The notes: a model not told the origin generated them from the sequence alone. 8,759 nucleotides of DNA from Bacteroidota bacterium (GCA_023424725.1 JAFADQ010000143.1:1-8759), one strand, 5' to 3'. Numbered from the stretch's first letter, positions 1 through 5,382 are shown. Program-made: numbers and translations.

Positions 1-384
1 TCTCAGGACCTGCGCAGCTTCGGATTAATTCCGGAACTGATCGGCCGTTTGCCAGTTGTTACACACCTTAACCCGCTGGACCGCGAAACCCTGCGGCTGA
101 TCTTAACAGAGCCGAAAAACTCAATTACGAAGCAATACAAGCGCCTGTTCGAGATGGAGAACGTATCTCTTTCTTTCGACGATGAAGCCCTGGATTACAT
201 CGTAGAGAAAGCATTCGATTACAAACTCGGCGCCCGTGGCCTCCGCTCTATCTGCGAAGCCATCATGACCGACGCTATGTTCGAGCTGCCCTCTCAGGAC
301 GAAATAACCGATCTGGTAATTACTGCCGATTACGTTGCCGAGAAGTTCGAGAAATCGCCGCTAAAGAAATTGAAAGTGGCGTAG
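1..384 (+). CDS. clpX: ATP-dependent Clp protease ATP-binding subunit ClpX, C-terminal part
   Basis: This is the 3' end of clpX; the reading frame is open from base 1, so the gene starts upstream of the window. ClpX is a hexameric AAA+ unfoldase that feeds substrates to ClpP in the cytoplasm. The 127 visible residues begin in the large AAA+ domain at box VII: GLIPELIGRLP carries the arginine finger (fragment R16, equivalent to E. coli R307). The small domain follows, with the sensor-2 motif GARGLRS near fragment residues 77-83, whose first Arg corresponds to E. coli R370. Stretches such as EPKNSITKQYKRLF are close to E. coli ClpX. The C-terminus (KSPLKKLKVA) is shorter than the E. coli tail, as is usual outside Proteobacteria. 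The TAG stop at 382-384 directly abuts heptad repeats, and a terminator follows 34 bp later. A TTG at 49 is not a real start because homology continues upstream of it. Confidence 0.97.
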   Translation, partial: SQDLRSFGLIPELIGRLPVVTHLNPLDRETLRLILTEPKNSITKQYKRLFEMENVSLSFDDEALDYIVEKAFDYKLGARGLRSICEAIMTDAMFELPSQDEITDLVITADYVAEKFEKSPLKKLKVA

Positions 385-417
385 GCGTAGTGCGATTTAC
401 GTAATGCGTAATGCGAC
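382..417 (+). repeat. Degenerate heptad repeat at the clpX 3' end
   Basis: Starting at the clpX stop codon the sequence reads TAGGCG, then the 7-bp units TAGTGCG (388-394), ATTTACG (395-401), TAATGCG (402-408) and TAATGCG (409-415), then AC. The same succession of unit types, also ending in AC, occurs at the 3' end of lpxB on the other strand, and a relative follows the mazG-like gene. It lies between the stop codon and the terminator stem, so it should be transcribed as part of the clpX 3' UTR. Confidence 0.75.
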
Positions 418-460
418 AATAAAAAGCCTCTGCTGAGAATATCGGCAGAGGCTTTTTATT
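418..460. terminator. Bidirectional intrinsic terminator between clpX and the convergent small gene
   Basis: A perfect 16-bp inverted repeat, AATAAAAAGCCTCTGC (418-433) and GCAGAGGCTTTTTATT (445-460), with an 11-nt spacer that can extend the stem by three more pairs. The GC core is flanked by A5 on one side and T5 on the other, so it can end transcription in both directions. It serves clpX from the left and the 92-aa minus-strand gene from the right. Confidence 0.93.
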
Positions 461-505
461 TATGCTGTAACGGGCAAAAATGTGGCCTTTACAATTAATT
501 ATTTA

Positions 506-784
506 TCAAGACTGTTTTCCGCCGTCAGAGCCGTTATCATCCTCATTGCCTGAGTTATTTTTACCGCTTTGGTTATCTTTATTTGGCGCATTCCAGGCGC
601 CCTGCCCTTGCTGCTGGCTGGCAGTTGGCTTGGTGCCTTCGGTGCCTAAATCTGTTGCGCCGCGGTGGTTGGCCTCGTTAGAATATTCGTCGGGCATGGG
701 TTGCGAATAATCGCTGCTGGTTGGTTTGGTTGGCTTGCTGTTCTTATTTGCTTCGTTCTGGTTATTATCTTTCTCGTTAGCCAT
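506..784 (-). CDS. Small hydrophilic, probably disordered protein of unknown function
   Basis: A 92-residue protein that I do not recognise by family. It starts with ATG at 784 and ends with TGA at 506, convergent with clpX. Composition is extreme: about 15 Asn and 10 Gly, many Lys, Asp, Gln and Ser, and no Val, Ile, Phe or Cys at all, with one Leu and one Trp. There is no signal peptide, membrane segment or globular core, so it is most likely a soluble disordered protein. About 11 percent Gly and strong hydrophilicity fit the definition of a hydrophilin, a class linked to desiccation or osmotic stress; that role is inference only. The codons look like those of neighbouring genes and no stop interrupts the frame, which supports real coding despite low complexity. 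I found no clear promoter or ribosome binding site upstream. Confidence 0.72.
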   Translation of the reverse strand: MANEKDNNQNEANKNSKPTKPTSSDYSQPMPDEYSNEANHRGATDLGTEGTKPTASQQQGQGAWNAPNKDNQSGKNNSGNEDDNGSDGGKQS

Positions 785-937
785 AGTATTGTTGGTTAAG
801 TTTGATTGCTAAAGCACCCGCAACTTTTGCAGGCTATGGCTTTTGGTACGACGGGTTAGAATTGGGGTTATTATCTGGAAATAAATTATAAGGGAATTAG
901 CTTTTGCCAAATCGCAGCGCAGCTCTCAAATTTACGC
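785..937. other. Gene-free upstream region of the small hydrophilic gene
   Basis: No coding region is supportable on either strand. The only promoter-like signal is TAAATTTG on the minus strand (927-934), an exact match to the Bacteroidota -7 consensus TAnnTTTG, but it lies about 140 bp upstream of the ATG at 784 and lacks a well-spaced TTG at -33. It could drive the small gene with a long leader, or be chance in an AT-rich stretch. Confidence 0.25.
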
Positions 938-1071
938 TGTCATTGCGAACGATAGTGAAGCAATCTGGGGAATAGCGAGAGAGTTTATTCATGCTGCAAA
1001 GCCCAAAAAAGCGCGCGTAACAGCCTAATAGGAGGAACAACCCGATTGCCGCGCTATCGCTCGCAATGACA
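938..1071. repeat. 134-bp inverted-repeat (MITE-like) intergenic element
   Basis: The left end TGTCATTGCGAACGATAG (from 938) and the reverse complement of the right end, TGTCATTGCGAGCGATAG (from 1071 leftward), match closely for about 30 bp; GCAATC also recurs in both arms. The roughly 70 bp between the arms has no gene. From memory, sequences of the CATTGCGAGCG...GCAATC type are dispersed repeats in many Bacteroidota and some other genomes, so this is probably a non-autonomous or palindromic repeat insertion. No transposase or target-site duplication is evident nearby. Confidence 0.7.
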
Positions 1072-1090
1072 GGTTTGGGATAGGGTGTAG

Positions 1091-1138
1091 TAAAAAAAAG
1101 AAAACGCTTCCAGGTCTGAAAAAGCCCCTGGAAGGTTT
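1091..1138 (-). terminator. Intrinsic terminator of lpxB
   Basis: Read on the minus strand, CTTCCAGG (1134-1127) and CCTGGAAG (1114-1107) form a perfect 8-bp stem with a 12-nt loop, extendable by four pairs past a one-base bulge. A long T-rich tract follows (complement of 1092-1104). It lies about 40 bp beyond the lpxB stop, in the right orientation. Confidence 0.85.
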
Positions 1139-1154
1139 GCTCGCAGATTTAATA

Positions 1155-1187
1155 GTCGCACTACGCAAATCGCACTACGCACTACGC
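1155..1187 (-). repeat. Heptad repeat spanning the lpxB stop codon
   Basis: On the minus strand the units are TAGTGCG, TAGTGCG, ATTTGCG and TAGTGCG (1184 down to 1157), followed by AC. They are exactly in 7-bp register. The second unit supplies the lpxB TAG stop (1177-1175), and the last coding codons (Arg-Ser-Ala) also fall in the repeat. The pattern mirrors the one after clpX. Confidence 0.78.
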
Positions 1188-2290
1188 TTCAAATACCCCA
1201 CCATCAGCTCTGCGGCTTTTTTCGCTGCCTGGTGCTGGCCAAGTTTCTGCCGGATTTCGGCATAGCCATCTAACTGTGCCTGACGGGCTTGCTTATCGAA
1301 AAGGATCTTGCGGAGCTCGGCAATGAGGTACGATGGTTTAAAGTTCTCCTGAATCAGCTCCGGAACCACGGCTCTTTCGGCTACCAGATTTACCAGCGAG
1401 ATATACTTTACTTTAATAACCGCGCGGGCAATTAAGTAAGATGCCAAACTGCCTTTGTAGCACACCACCTGCGGCACATTAAACAGGGCGGTTTCTAAAG
1501 TTGCTGTTCCGGAAGTAACTAAAGCGGCTTCAGAATGAGCTAGCAGATCGTACGATTGGTCGTAAACGATTTTTACGCGGTCATGACGGCGGAAAGCTTC
1601 GTAATATTTGGCATCGAGGTTAGAAACCGCGGCAATTACCAAAGTATGATCGGGGAAGGATGGCAAGATGCTCACCATAAAGTGCAGCATCGACTCTAGT
1701 TCTTGTTTGCGGCTGCCTGGTAAGATGGCGATAATAGGTTTATCGCCGAGTTTGTTTTGCTCTCTAAAGTTGGGGTTTACCTGGTGCCCGGCAACGGTGT
1801 CGGCGATGGGATTGCCCACGTAATCTACCGCATAATCGTGCTTTTTGTAGAAGTCGGTTTCGAAGGGAAGGATGGTAAACATGCGGTCGATGTTCTGCTT
1901 AACTCCTTTTACGCGGCCTTCGTTCCAGGCCCATATTTTGGGCGAGATATAGAAGAAAGTGCGGATACCGTGGGTTTTGCAATACTTGGCGATGCGCATA
2001 TTGAAACCGGCATAATCCACCAGAATTACCACATTGGGCTTGTACTCTGCTATGTCTTCGCGGCAACGTTTTAGCAGCGCGGTTATCTTGAAAATACTGG
2101 CCAGCACCTCAATAAAACCCATAAAAGCCAGTTCGCGGTAATGTACTACCAGCTCGCCGCCCTGCTCCTGCATCTGGTCGCCGCCCCAAAACCGGAACTG
2201 CGCTTCGGTGTCCTGAAGCTTAATTTCCCGCATCAGGTTGGCGGCGTGCATATCGCCGGAGCGCTCGCCGGCAATCAGGTAATATTTCAT
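1175..2290 (-). CDS. lpxB: Lipid-A-disaccharide synthase LpxB
   Basis: LpxB (glycosyltransferase family 19) joins UDP-2,3-diacylglucosamine to lipid X to form the lipid A disaccharide at the inner face of the inner membrane. The 371-residue product has the usual family length. Visible signatures in order: GERSGDMHAANL near residues 8-19, MGFIEVL at 57-63, LVDYAGFNMRIAK at 90-102 with D92 at the position of the E. coli catalytic Asp, ISPKIWAWNEGRV at 115-127, PFETDFY at 142-148, VGNPIAD at 158-164, LPGSRKQE at 190-197, TSGTATLETAL at 259-269 and SLVNLVAERAVVPELIQE at 298-315. The start at 2290 places the conserved GExSGD motif at the usual distance from the N-terminus. In many Bacteroidota surE lies directly upstream; here it is absent and about 600 bp of repeat-rich DNA precedes the gene. 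The 3' end is embedded in heptad repeats and is followed by a terminator. Confidence 0.98.
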   Translation of the reverse strand: MKYYLIAGERSGDMHAANLMREIKLQDTEAQFRFWGGDQMQEQGGELVVHYRELAFMGFIEVLASIFKITALLKRCREDIAEYKPNVVILVDYAGFNMRIAKYCKTHGIRTFFYISPKIWAWNEGRVKGVKQNIDRMFTILPFETDFYKKHDYAVDYVGNPIADTVAGHQVNPNFREQNKLGDKPIIAILPGSRKQELESMLHFMVSILPSFPDHTLVIAAVSNLDAKYYEAFRRHDRVKIVYDQSYDLLAHSEAALVTSGTATLETALFNVPQVVCYKGSLASYLIARAVIKVKYISLVNLVAERAVVPELIQENFKPSYLIAELRKILFDKQARQAQLDGYAEIRQKLGQHQAAKKAAELMVGYLKRSA

Positions 2291-2305
2291 GTTCGTTTGC
2301 TCGCT

Positions 2306-2321
2306 GTTAGGCTGTAAGGCT
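2306..2321 (-). repeat. Two 8-bp tandem units just upstream of lpxB
   Basis: On the minus strand AGCCTTAC and AGCCTAAC follow each other, then a diverged third unit, ending about 15 bp before the lpxB ATG. It is short and could be chance, but it resembles the short-period repeats before the mazG-like gene and oxyR. Confidence 0.3.
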
Positions 2322-2414
2322 CGGTTTGTGGGGTGGTGGAGGGGAAGTATTGTTCTTCGCTATCTTTTATTCTTCTAGTTAATTTTAATAATTGGTGCTT
2401 CGCAGATTCGTTTT

Positions 2415-2547
2415 ACCCCTCTCCCTAACCTCTCCCAAAGGGAGAGGGGTTTTCGTAGCTCCGTTTGAACTTGTGCTCCCGGTTGAGGTGCAGCAAGTGT
2501 TTCAGTTCTCTCCCTTCGGGAGAGATGCACGGAGGGCAGAGAGGGGT
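2415..2547. repeat. Paired-hairpin polypyrimidine repeat element, copy 1
   Basis: The ends ACCCCTCTC (2415-2423) and GAGAGGGGT (2539-2547) are inverted repeats. Inside each end is a hairpin: CCTCTCCC-AAA-GGGAGAGG (2429-2447), and CTCTCCC-TTC-GGGAGAG (2508-2524) with a UUCG-type loop. The middle (about 60 bp) has no gene. Copy 2 at 2770-2898 has the same architecture, so this is a mobile or dispersed short element. Short open frames here, such as one giving PLSLWERLGRG, are translations of the repeat. Confidence 0.68.
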
Positions 2548-2573
2548 TATTAAACAAACTCCTTTTACTGGTG

Positions 2574-2581
2574 CAAAGTAA
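2574..2581 (-). promoter_or_regulatory. Possible -7 promoter element on the minus strand, far upstream of lpxB
   Basis: TTACTTTG followed by CACC matches the Bacteroidota -7 consensus TAnnTTTG in 7 of 8 positions, and the TTTGCACC context is common in such promoters as I remember them. No TTG is found at the -33 position. If active it would give lpxB a leader of about 280 nt running through repeat copy 1. Confidence 0.25.
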
Positions 2582-2610
2582 CAAATTAATTCATGGTTTG
2601 GGAGCAGAGG

Positions 2611-2760
2611 TTCGCGCTAGGGATAGAAGCGGAAATCCTTTTTGCCCTGTGATGGCCGTTTTTTTGGGTGTTGCAGGTTGTTTTACCGCTCTGAAGAGCG
2701 ACGTTACGGGGCTTCCGGCAAAAAGATTGCAGCGGATAGCCCGGGCCGGAGGCAGCGCCC
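2611..2760 (+). ncRNA. Conserved palindromic intergenic element, possibly Flavo-1-like RNA
   Basis: The segment GCTAGGGATAGAAGCGG then AAATCCTTTTTGCC at 2616-2646, and GGCAAAAAGATTGCAGCGG then ATAGCCCGG at 2717-2744, match from memory a widespread Bacteroidota intergenic motif that I associate with the Flavo-1 RNA family (Rfam). What is seen directly: CTTTTTGCC (2638-2646) pairs perfectly with GGCAAAAAG (2717-2725), and a small internal hairpin, CGCTC-TGAA-GAGCG, lies at 2687-2700. Position between genes with no coding potential fits a structured RNA or repeat. The strand and family name are inference; it is on the strand opposite to both neighbouring genes. Confidence 0.45.
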
Positions 2761-2769
2761 AACAGTTAA

Positions 2770-2898
2770 AAACCCCTATCCCCGGCCCTTTCCCCCTTAG
2801 GGAAAGGGAGAAAATAGGTGCTGCGCGAATTTAATTATTAAAAATGCGCAGCTCTGCATAAGCCCCTCCCTAAGGGGGAGGGGTTGGGGAGGGGTTTT
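2770..2898. repeat. Paired-hairpin polypyrimidine repeat element, copy 2, abutting the PTPS stop codon
   Basis: It begins AAACCCCTATCCCC and ends GGGGAGGGGTTTT, giving inverted ends. It holds CCCTTTCCC-CCTTA-GGGAAAGGG (2786-2808) and CCCCTCCC-TAAGG-GGGAGGGG (2863-2883), plus a third inner stem, GCTGCGC (2820-2826) with GCGCAGC (2846-2852). The right end overlaps the TAA stop of the downstream-reading minus-strand gene. Its hairpins could protect or end the operon mRNA, although no U-run of a classical terminator follows on that strand. Confidence 0.68.
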
Positions 2899-3322
2899 AC
2901 TCTTCCCCCAAATACTCTACAAAATTGCGGGGCGTTTCGTACAGTTTTATGCTGTGTAAAGTGGCGTTTCCGGCGGAATGTTGCTGTACTAAAGGCGCGA
3001 GGATTTTCCAGAATTCGATGGCGAGGATTTCGGTGGAGGCCATTTTGCCGCGGAGGAAATCGACGTCGAGGTTGAGGTTTTTGTGGTCTACCTGCTCGGT
3101 TACGTGCTCGCGGATGAGGTCGGAGAGTTTCTTTAGGTCCATCACAAAGCCGGTATCGGGAAGAGGCTTGCCCTTTACGGTGACGATGAGCTCGTAATTG
3201 TGGCCGTGCCAGTTGGCGTTGGCGCAGGGGCCGAACACCTCGCGGTTTTTCTCGTCGGTCCAGTTTGGGTTGGCAAGCTTATGGGCGGCGTTAAAGTGCT
3301 CGGCCCGGCTCAGGTATATCAT
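2897..3322 (-). CDS. 6-pyruvoyl-tetrahydropterin synthase / 6-carboxytetrahydropterin synthase family protein
   Basis: A 141-residue cytoplasmic T-fold enzyme that acts on dihydroneopterin triphosphate. Zinc ligands are H14 (in FNAAHKL) and H39 and H41 (in WHGHNYEL); the catalytic Cys is C33. A D-H pair lies in VDHKNLNLD and a pterin-anchoring Glu in LYETPRNFVEY. The spacing Cys-x5-HGHNY and the YET motif resemble eukaryotic PTPS (biopterin pathway), whereas E. coli QueD has Cys-x3-HGH. The product could therefore be 6-pyruvoyl-tetrahydropterin, or 6-carboxytetrahydropterin for queuosine; the sequence alone does not decide, so I give no symbol. No other queuosine gene is nearby. The start overlaps the upstream permease stop as ATGA, suggesting translational coupling as the last gene of the operon. 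Confidence 0.9.
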   Translation of the reverse strand: MIYLSRAEHFNAAHKLANPNWTDEKNREVFGPCANANWHGHNYELIVTVKGKPLPDTGFVMDLKKLSDLIREHVTEQVDHKNLNLDVDFLRGKMASTEILAIEFWKILAPLVQQHSAGNATLHSIKLYETPRNFVEYLGEE

Positions 3323-4329
3323 GAATGAAAACGGTATGTCTTTTGGCTCAATAAATAGATAAAAAACGGCACGCCGAACAGCGAGGTTATTATGCCTACG
3401 GGCAACCCGGCAGGCGGGTACAGCACCCGCGCCAACAGATCGCAGCCCATCAGGAAAACACCGCCCAGCAAGCTGCAGAACAGCATATTCAGCCGGCCTG
3501 TAACGCCTAATAATGCCCGTACTACGTGCGGAACGATTAAGCCCACAAAGCCGATTGGGCCGCTAAGCGCCACCGCAAACCCGGTTATTACCGATGCCGA
3601 CACCAGCACCAGCCAGCGCGTAGACCGGGCATTTACGCCCAGGGCTTCGGCGCGGGCAGCGCCCATGAGCAGCAAATCGAGGCGTTTCTGCAAAAATACG
3701 AAAAGAATAAGGGCTAAAGTAACCGCGACAAACGGATAGGCGATATTATCCCAGGCGGCGCGCTCGAAACCACCCATCGTCCAGAAAACAATGGCGCGGA
3801 GCTTTCCTTCGGTTTCGGAAAGATAAGTGAGCAAACTTACCAGCGCGCCGAGCAAGGCATTCAGCGCGATTCCGGCAAGTAATAATTGCGACGGAATAAG
3901 CTGGCCTTGCCGGTAGCCCAGCGCTACTACGGCCAAGGTTACCAGCAAACAACCAGCAAAAGCCATAAGCGGCGGCGAATGAATACCCAAAATATAGAAC
4001 GGCACTATACCAAAATACGCGATGTTAGCGCCCAGCGAGGCACCGGCTGCGGAGCCCAGAATAAACGGATCGGCGAGGGAATTATTGATGAGCGCCTGCA
4101 TTAAATACCCTGCGAGGGCCAAACTTGCCCCCACCGCGAAGGCAAGCAGCAGGCGCGGCAGGCGCAATTCTACAATAGCAAGGTGCTCGGGCTGGCTTGG
4201 GTTGTAGTTTGTAAGCGCCTGCCAGATGGTTTGGTAGCTGGTCTCGAAACTGCCCACGCGCAACCCCACCGCAATGCAAACCGCAAAAAGCAGAATAGTG
4301 AACAGTATGTACATCAGCGGTTTGGCCAC
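3319..4329 (-). CDS. FecCD/BtuC-family ABC transporter permease (cobalamin or iron complex)
   Basis: Inner-membrane permease of a binding-protein-dependent importer, 336 residues, the normal length for the BtuC/FecCD family with about ten membrane helices. Family motifs: ELRLPRLLLAFAVG at 54-67, NSLADPFILGSAAGASLGA at 83-101 (Ser replaces the usual Pro of NPLADP), LGVNARSTR at 230-238 in the cytoplasmic coupling loop that contacts the ATPase, GPIGFVGLIVPHVVR at 257-271, and LPVGIITSLFGVPFFIYLL at 309-327. The start is GTG at 4329, sharing one base with the upstream TAG stop (TAGTG), which favours reinitiation there; an ATG five codons later is the alternative. The neighbouring binding protein suggests a vitamin B12-type substrate. 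No ATP-binding subunit gene is in the operon, so it must be encoded elsewhere. Confidence 0.94.
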   Translation of the reverse strand: MAKPLMYILFTILLFAVCIAVGLRVGSFETSYQTIWQALTNYNPSQPEHLAIVELRLPRLLLAFAVGASLALAGYLMQALINNSLADPFILGSAAGASLGANIAYFGIVPFYILGIHSPPLMAFAGCLLVTLAVVALGYRQGQLIPSQLLLAGIALNALLGALVSLLTYLSETEGKLRAIVFWTMGGFERAAWDNIAYPFVAVTLALILFVFLQKRLDLLLMGAARAEALGVNARSTRWLVLVSASVITGFAVALSGPIGFVGLIVPHVVRALLGVTGRLNMLFCSLLGGVFLMGCDLLARVLYPPAGLPVGIITSLFGVPFFIYLLSQKTYRFHS

Positions 4330-5237
4330 TACAGCAAGGCTTTTATTTCCTTAACAGATTGTACGACGCGGGGCGTGGGGCGCTCCATTAAATCTACATT
4401 TACCGACCCGATTCGTTTGGTTTTGTACGCTTTCAGGGCCTTTAGTTCGGGGTAGCGCTTAAAAAATGAGGTATCCATTCCGGCAAAACCAAAATCGCGG
4501 CTAATGATAACATCGGGGTTTAGCTTTAGCAAATATTCGCGGGTAATGGTGGGGTACGGTTCGCGCAGGGTACTGTCTATGGGGTTTATGCCGCCGGCGA
4601 TGCGCACTTTGTCGGTGAAAAGGTTGTGGTAGCCGTACACCATAATAGGGTCTTGCCATGCCAGCGCGATGATACGGGTTGGGTTGTGGCGGTTTACACC
4701 GGTGCGGTAAATTTTGGCCAACTCCATGTCTAACGAATCGGCTATTTGCCGGGCGCGGTCTGCGTGGCCCAAAATGGTGCCTATATCCACCAAACCAGAG
4801 AAAATATCGGTTACTTTATCGTATTTCTGGTAATAAACCGGTATGCCGAGCTGCTGCAGTTTTTCGGCATTTTCGAGCGAGGTCATGCCTTCCATGGTAA
4901 ACACGATATCGGGTTTTAGCTGCAGCAGTTTTTCTATGTCGAGCGGCATTACATCTACGACGGGCAACTTTTCTACCCACTCCGGATAATTGCATTGGTG
5001 CGTACGCCCGATTATCTGGCTATCGGGAACAATAGTGGCCAACATTTCGGTAAGCGACGGCGCGAGGGCCATTACTTTGCGCGGCTGTTTGGTAAGTATT
5101 ATTTCGCGGCTAAGATCGTCGGTGATAGTTGTGGTTTCTGCTTTTTGGTCTCTGGTGGCCGTAGAATTGCAGCCTGCAGCTATGAGAATAAGCAGGCAGA
5201 GAATTGTCTGAATTTTTGTCTGAATCAGAATTTTCAT
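4329..5237 (-). CDS. BtuF-like periplasmic substrate-binding lipoprotein
   Basis: Substrate-binding component of the importer whose permease follows directly. The 302-residue product starts with a lipoprotein signal peptide: a short basic N-terminus, a Leu/Ile-rich core, and IAAGC ending at C23, then a Ser/Thr-rich linker. It would be anchored by lipid and face the periplasm. The mature part is a class III binding protein: KVMALAPSLTEML (54-66), GRTHQCNYPEW (77-87) as in B12-binding BtuF proteins, LKPDIVF (107-113), TITREYLLKLNPDVII (230-245) and ERPTPRVV (285-292). E64 and E234 fall where BtuF has the two lobe Glu residues that dock on the permease. Cobalamin is the best substrate guess; a siderophore or haem is not excluded. 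First gene of a three-gene operon; its likely leader contains the REP-like hairpins. Confidence 0.9.
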   Translation of the reverse strand: MKILIQTKIQTILCLLILIAAGCNSTATRDQKAETTTITDDLSREIILTKQPRKVMALAPSLTEMLATIVPDSQIIGRTHQCNYPEWVEKLPVVDVMPLDIEKLLQLKPDIVFTMEGMTSLENAEKLQQLGIPVYYQKYDKVTDIFSGLVDIGTILGHADRARQIADSLDMELAKIYRTGVNRHNPTRIIALAWQDPIMVYGYHNLFTDKVRIAGGINPIDSTLREPYPTITREYLLKLNPDVIISRDFGFAGMDTSFFKRYPELKALKAYKTKRIGSVNVDLMERPTPRVVQSVKEIKALL

Positions 5238-5254
5238 GATTTAGAATTTGCACG

Positions 5255-5361
5255 CAGTGATGGGCGTTACCCATCACTGTGATATGCCGCCCTTTCAGGG
5301 CTAATTATACCCCATAGCCCTGAAAGGGCGCAATACCATAGCGATGGGTATCGCCCCTCGC
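5255..5361. repeat. REP-like triple-hairpin element in the divergent gap
   Basis: Three hairpins in 107 bp. First, CAGTGATGGG (5255-5264) with CCCATCACTG (5270-5279), perfect. Second, CGCCCTTTCAGGGCTA (5288-5303) with TAGCCCTGAAAGGGCG (5315-5330), a perfect 16 bp. Third, GCGATGGG (5341-5348) with CCCCTCGC (5354-5361), one mismatch. The outer two are related to each other (GATGGG core). This looks like a REP/BIME-type repeat of the kind mobilised by REP-associated tyrosine transposases; no such transposase is in the window. It is not a cobalamin riboswitch: no B12-box-like sequence is visible. Confidence 0.75.
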
Positions 5362-5374
5362 TTTCTACGGTTCG

Positions 5375-5382
5375 CAAAATTA
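5375..5382 (-). promoter_or_regulatory. Candidate -7 promoter element for the btuF-btuC-PTPS operon
   Basis: TAATTTTG on the minus strand is an exact match to the Bacteroidota -7 consensus TAnnTTTG. Transcription would start near 5370, giving a leader of about 130 nt that includes the whole REP-like triple hairpin before the ATG at 5237. There is no clear TTG at -33, so confidence is moderate. Confidence 0.42.

Noticed and set aside
938..1071. CRISPR array or tRNA in the repeat-rich gap
   Set aside because: There are only two arms, inverted rather than direct, with no regular spacers and no cloverleaf.
1757..2074. Plus-strand 105-aa open frame inside lpxB
   Set aside because: It is antisense to a highly conserved, full-length lpxB and shows no family features of its own.
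2375..2834. Open frames of 69 aa (minus) and 87 aa (plus) between lpxB and the PTPS gene
   Set aside because: They run through the hairpin repeat elements and the palindromic element; their peptides (for example PLSLWERLGRG) are repeat translations, and the minus one starts with TTG in a promoter-like sequence.
2863..2898. Classical intrinsic terminator for the PTPS operon
   Set aside because: The hairpin is strong, but on the minus strand it is followed by CTTATGCAG rather than a U-run; I treat it as part of the repeat element.
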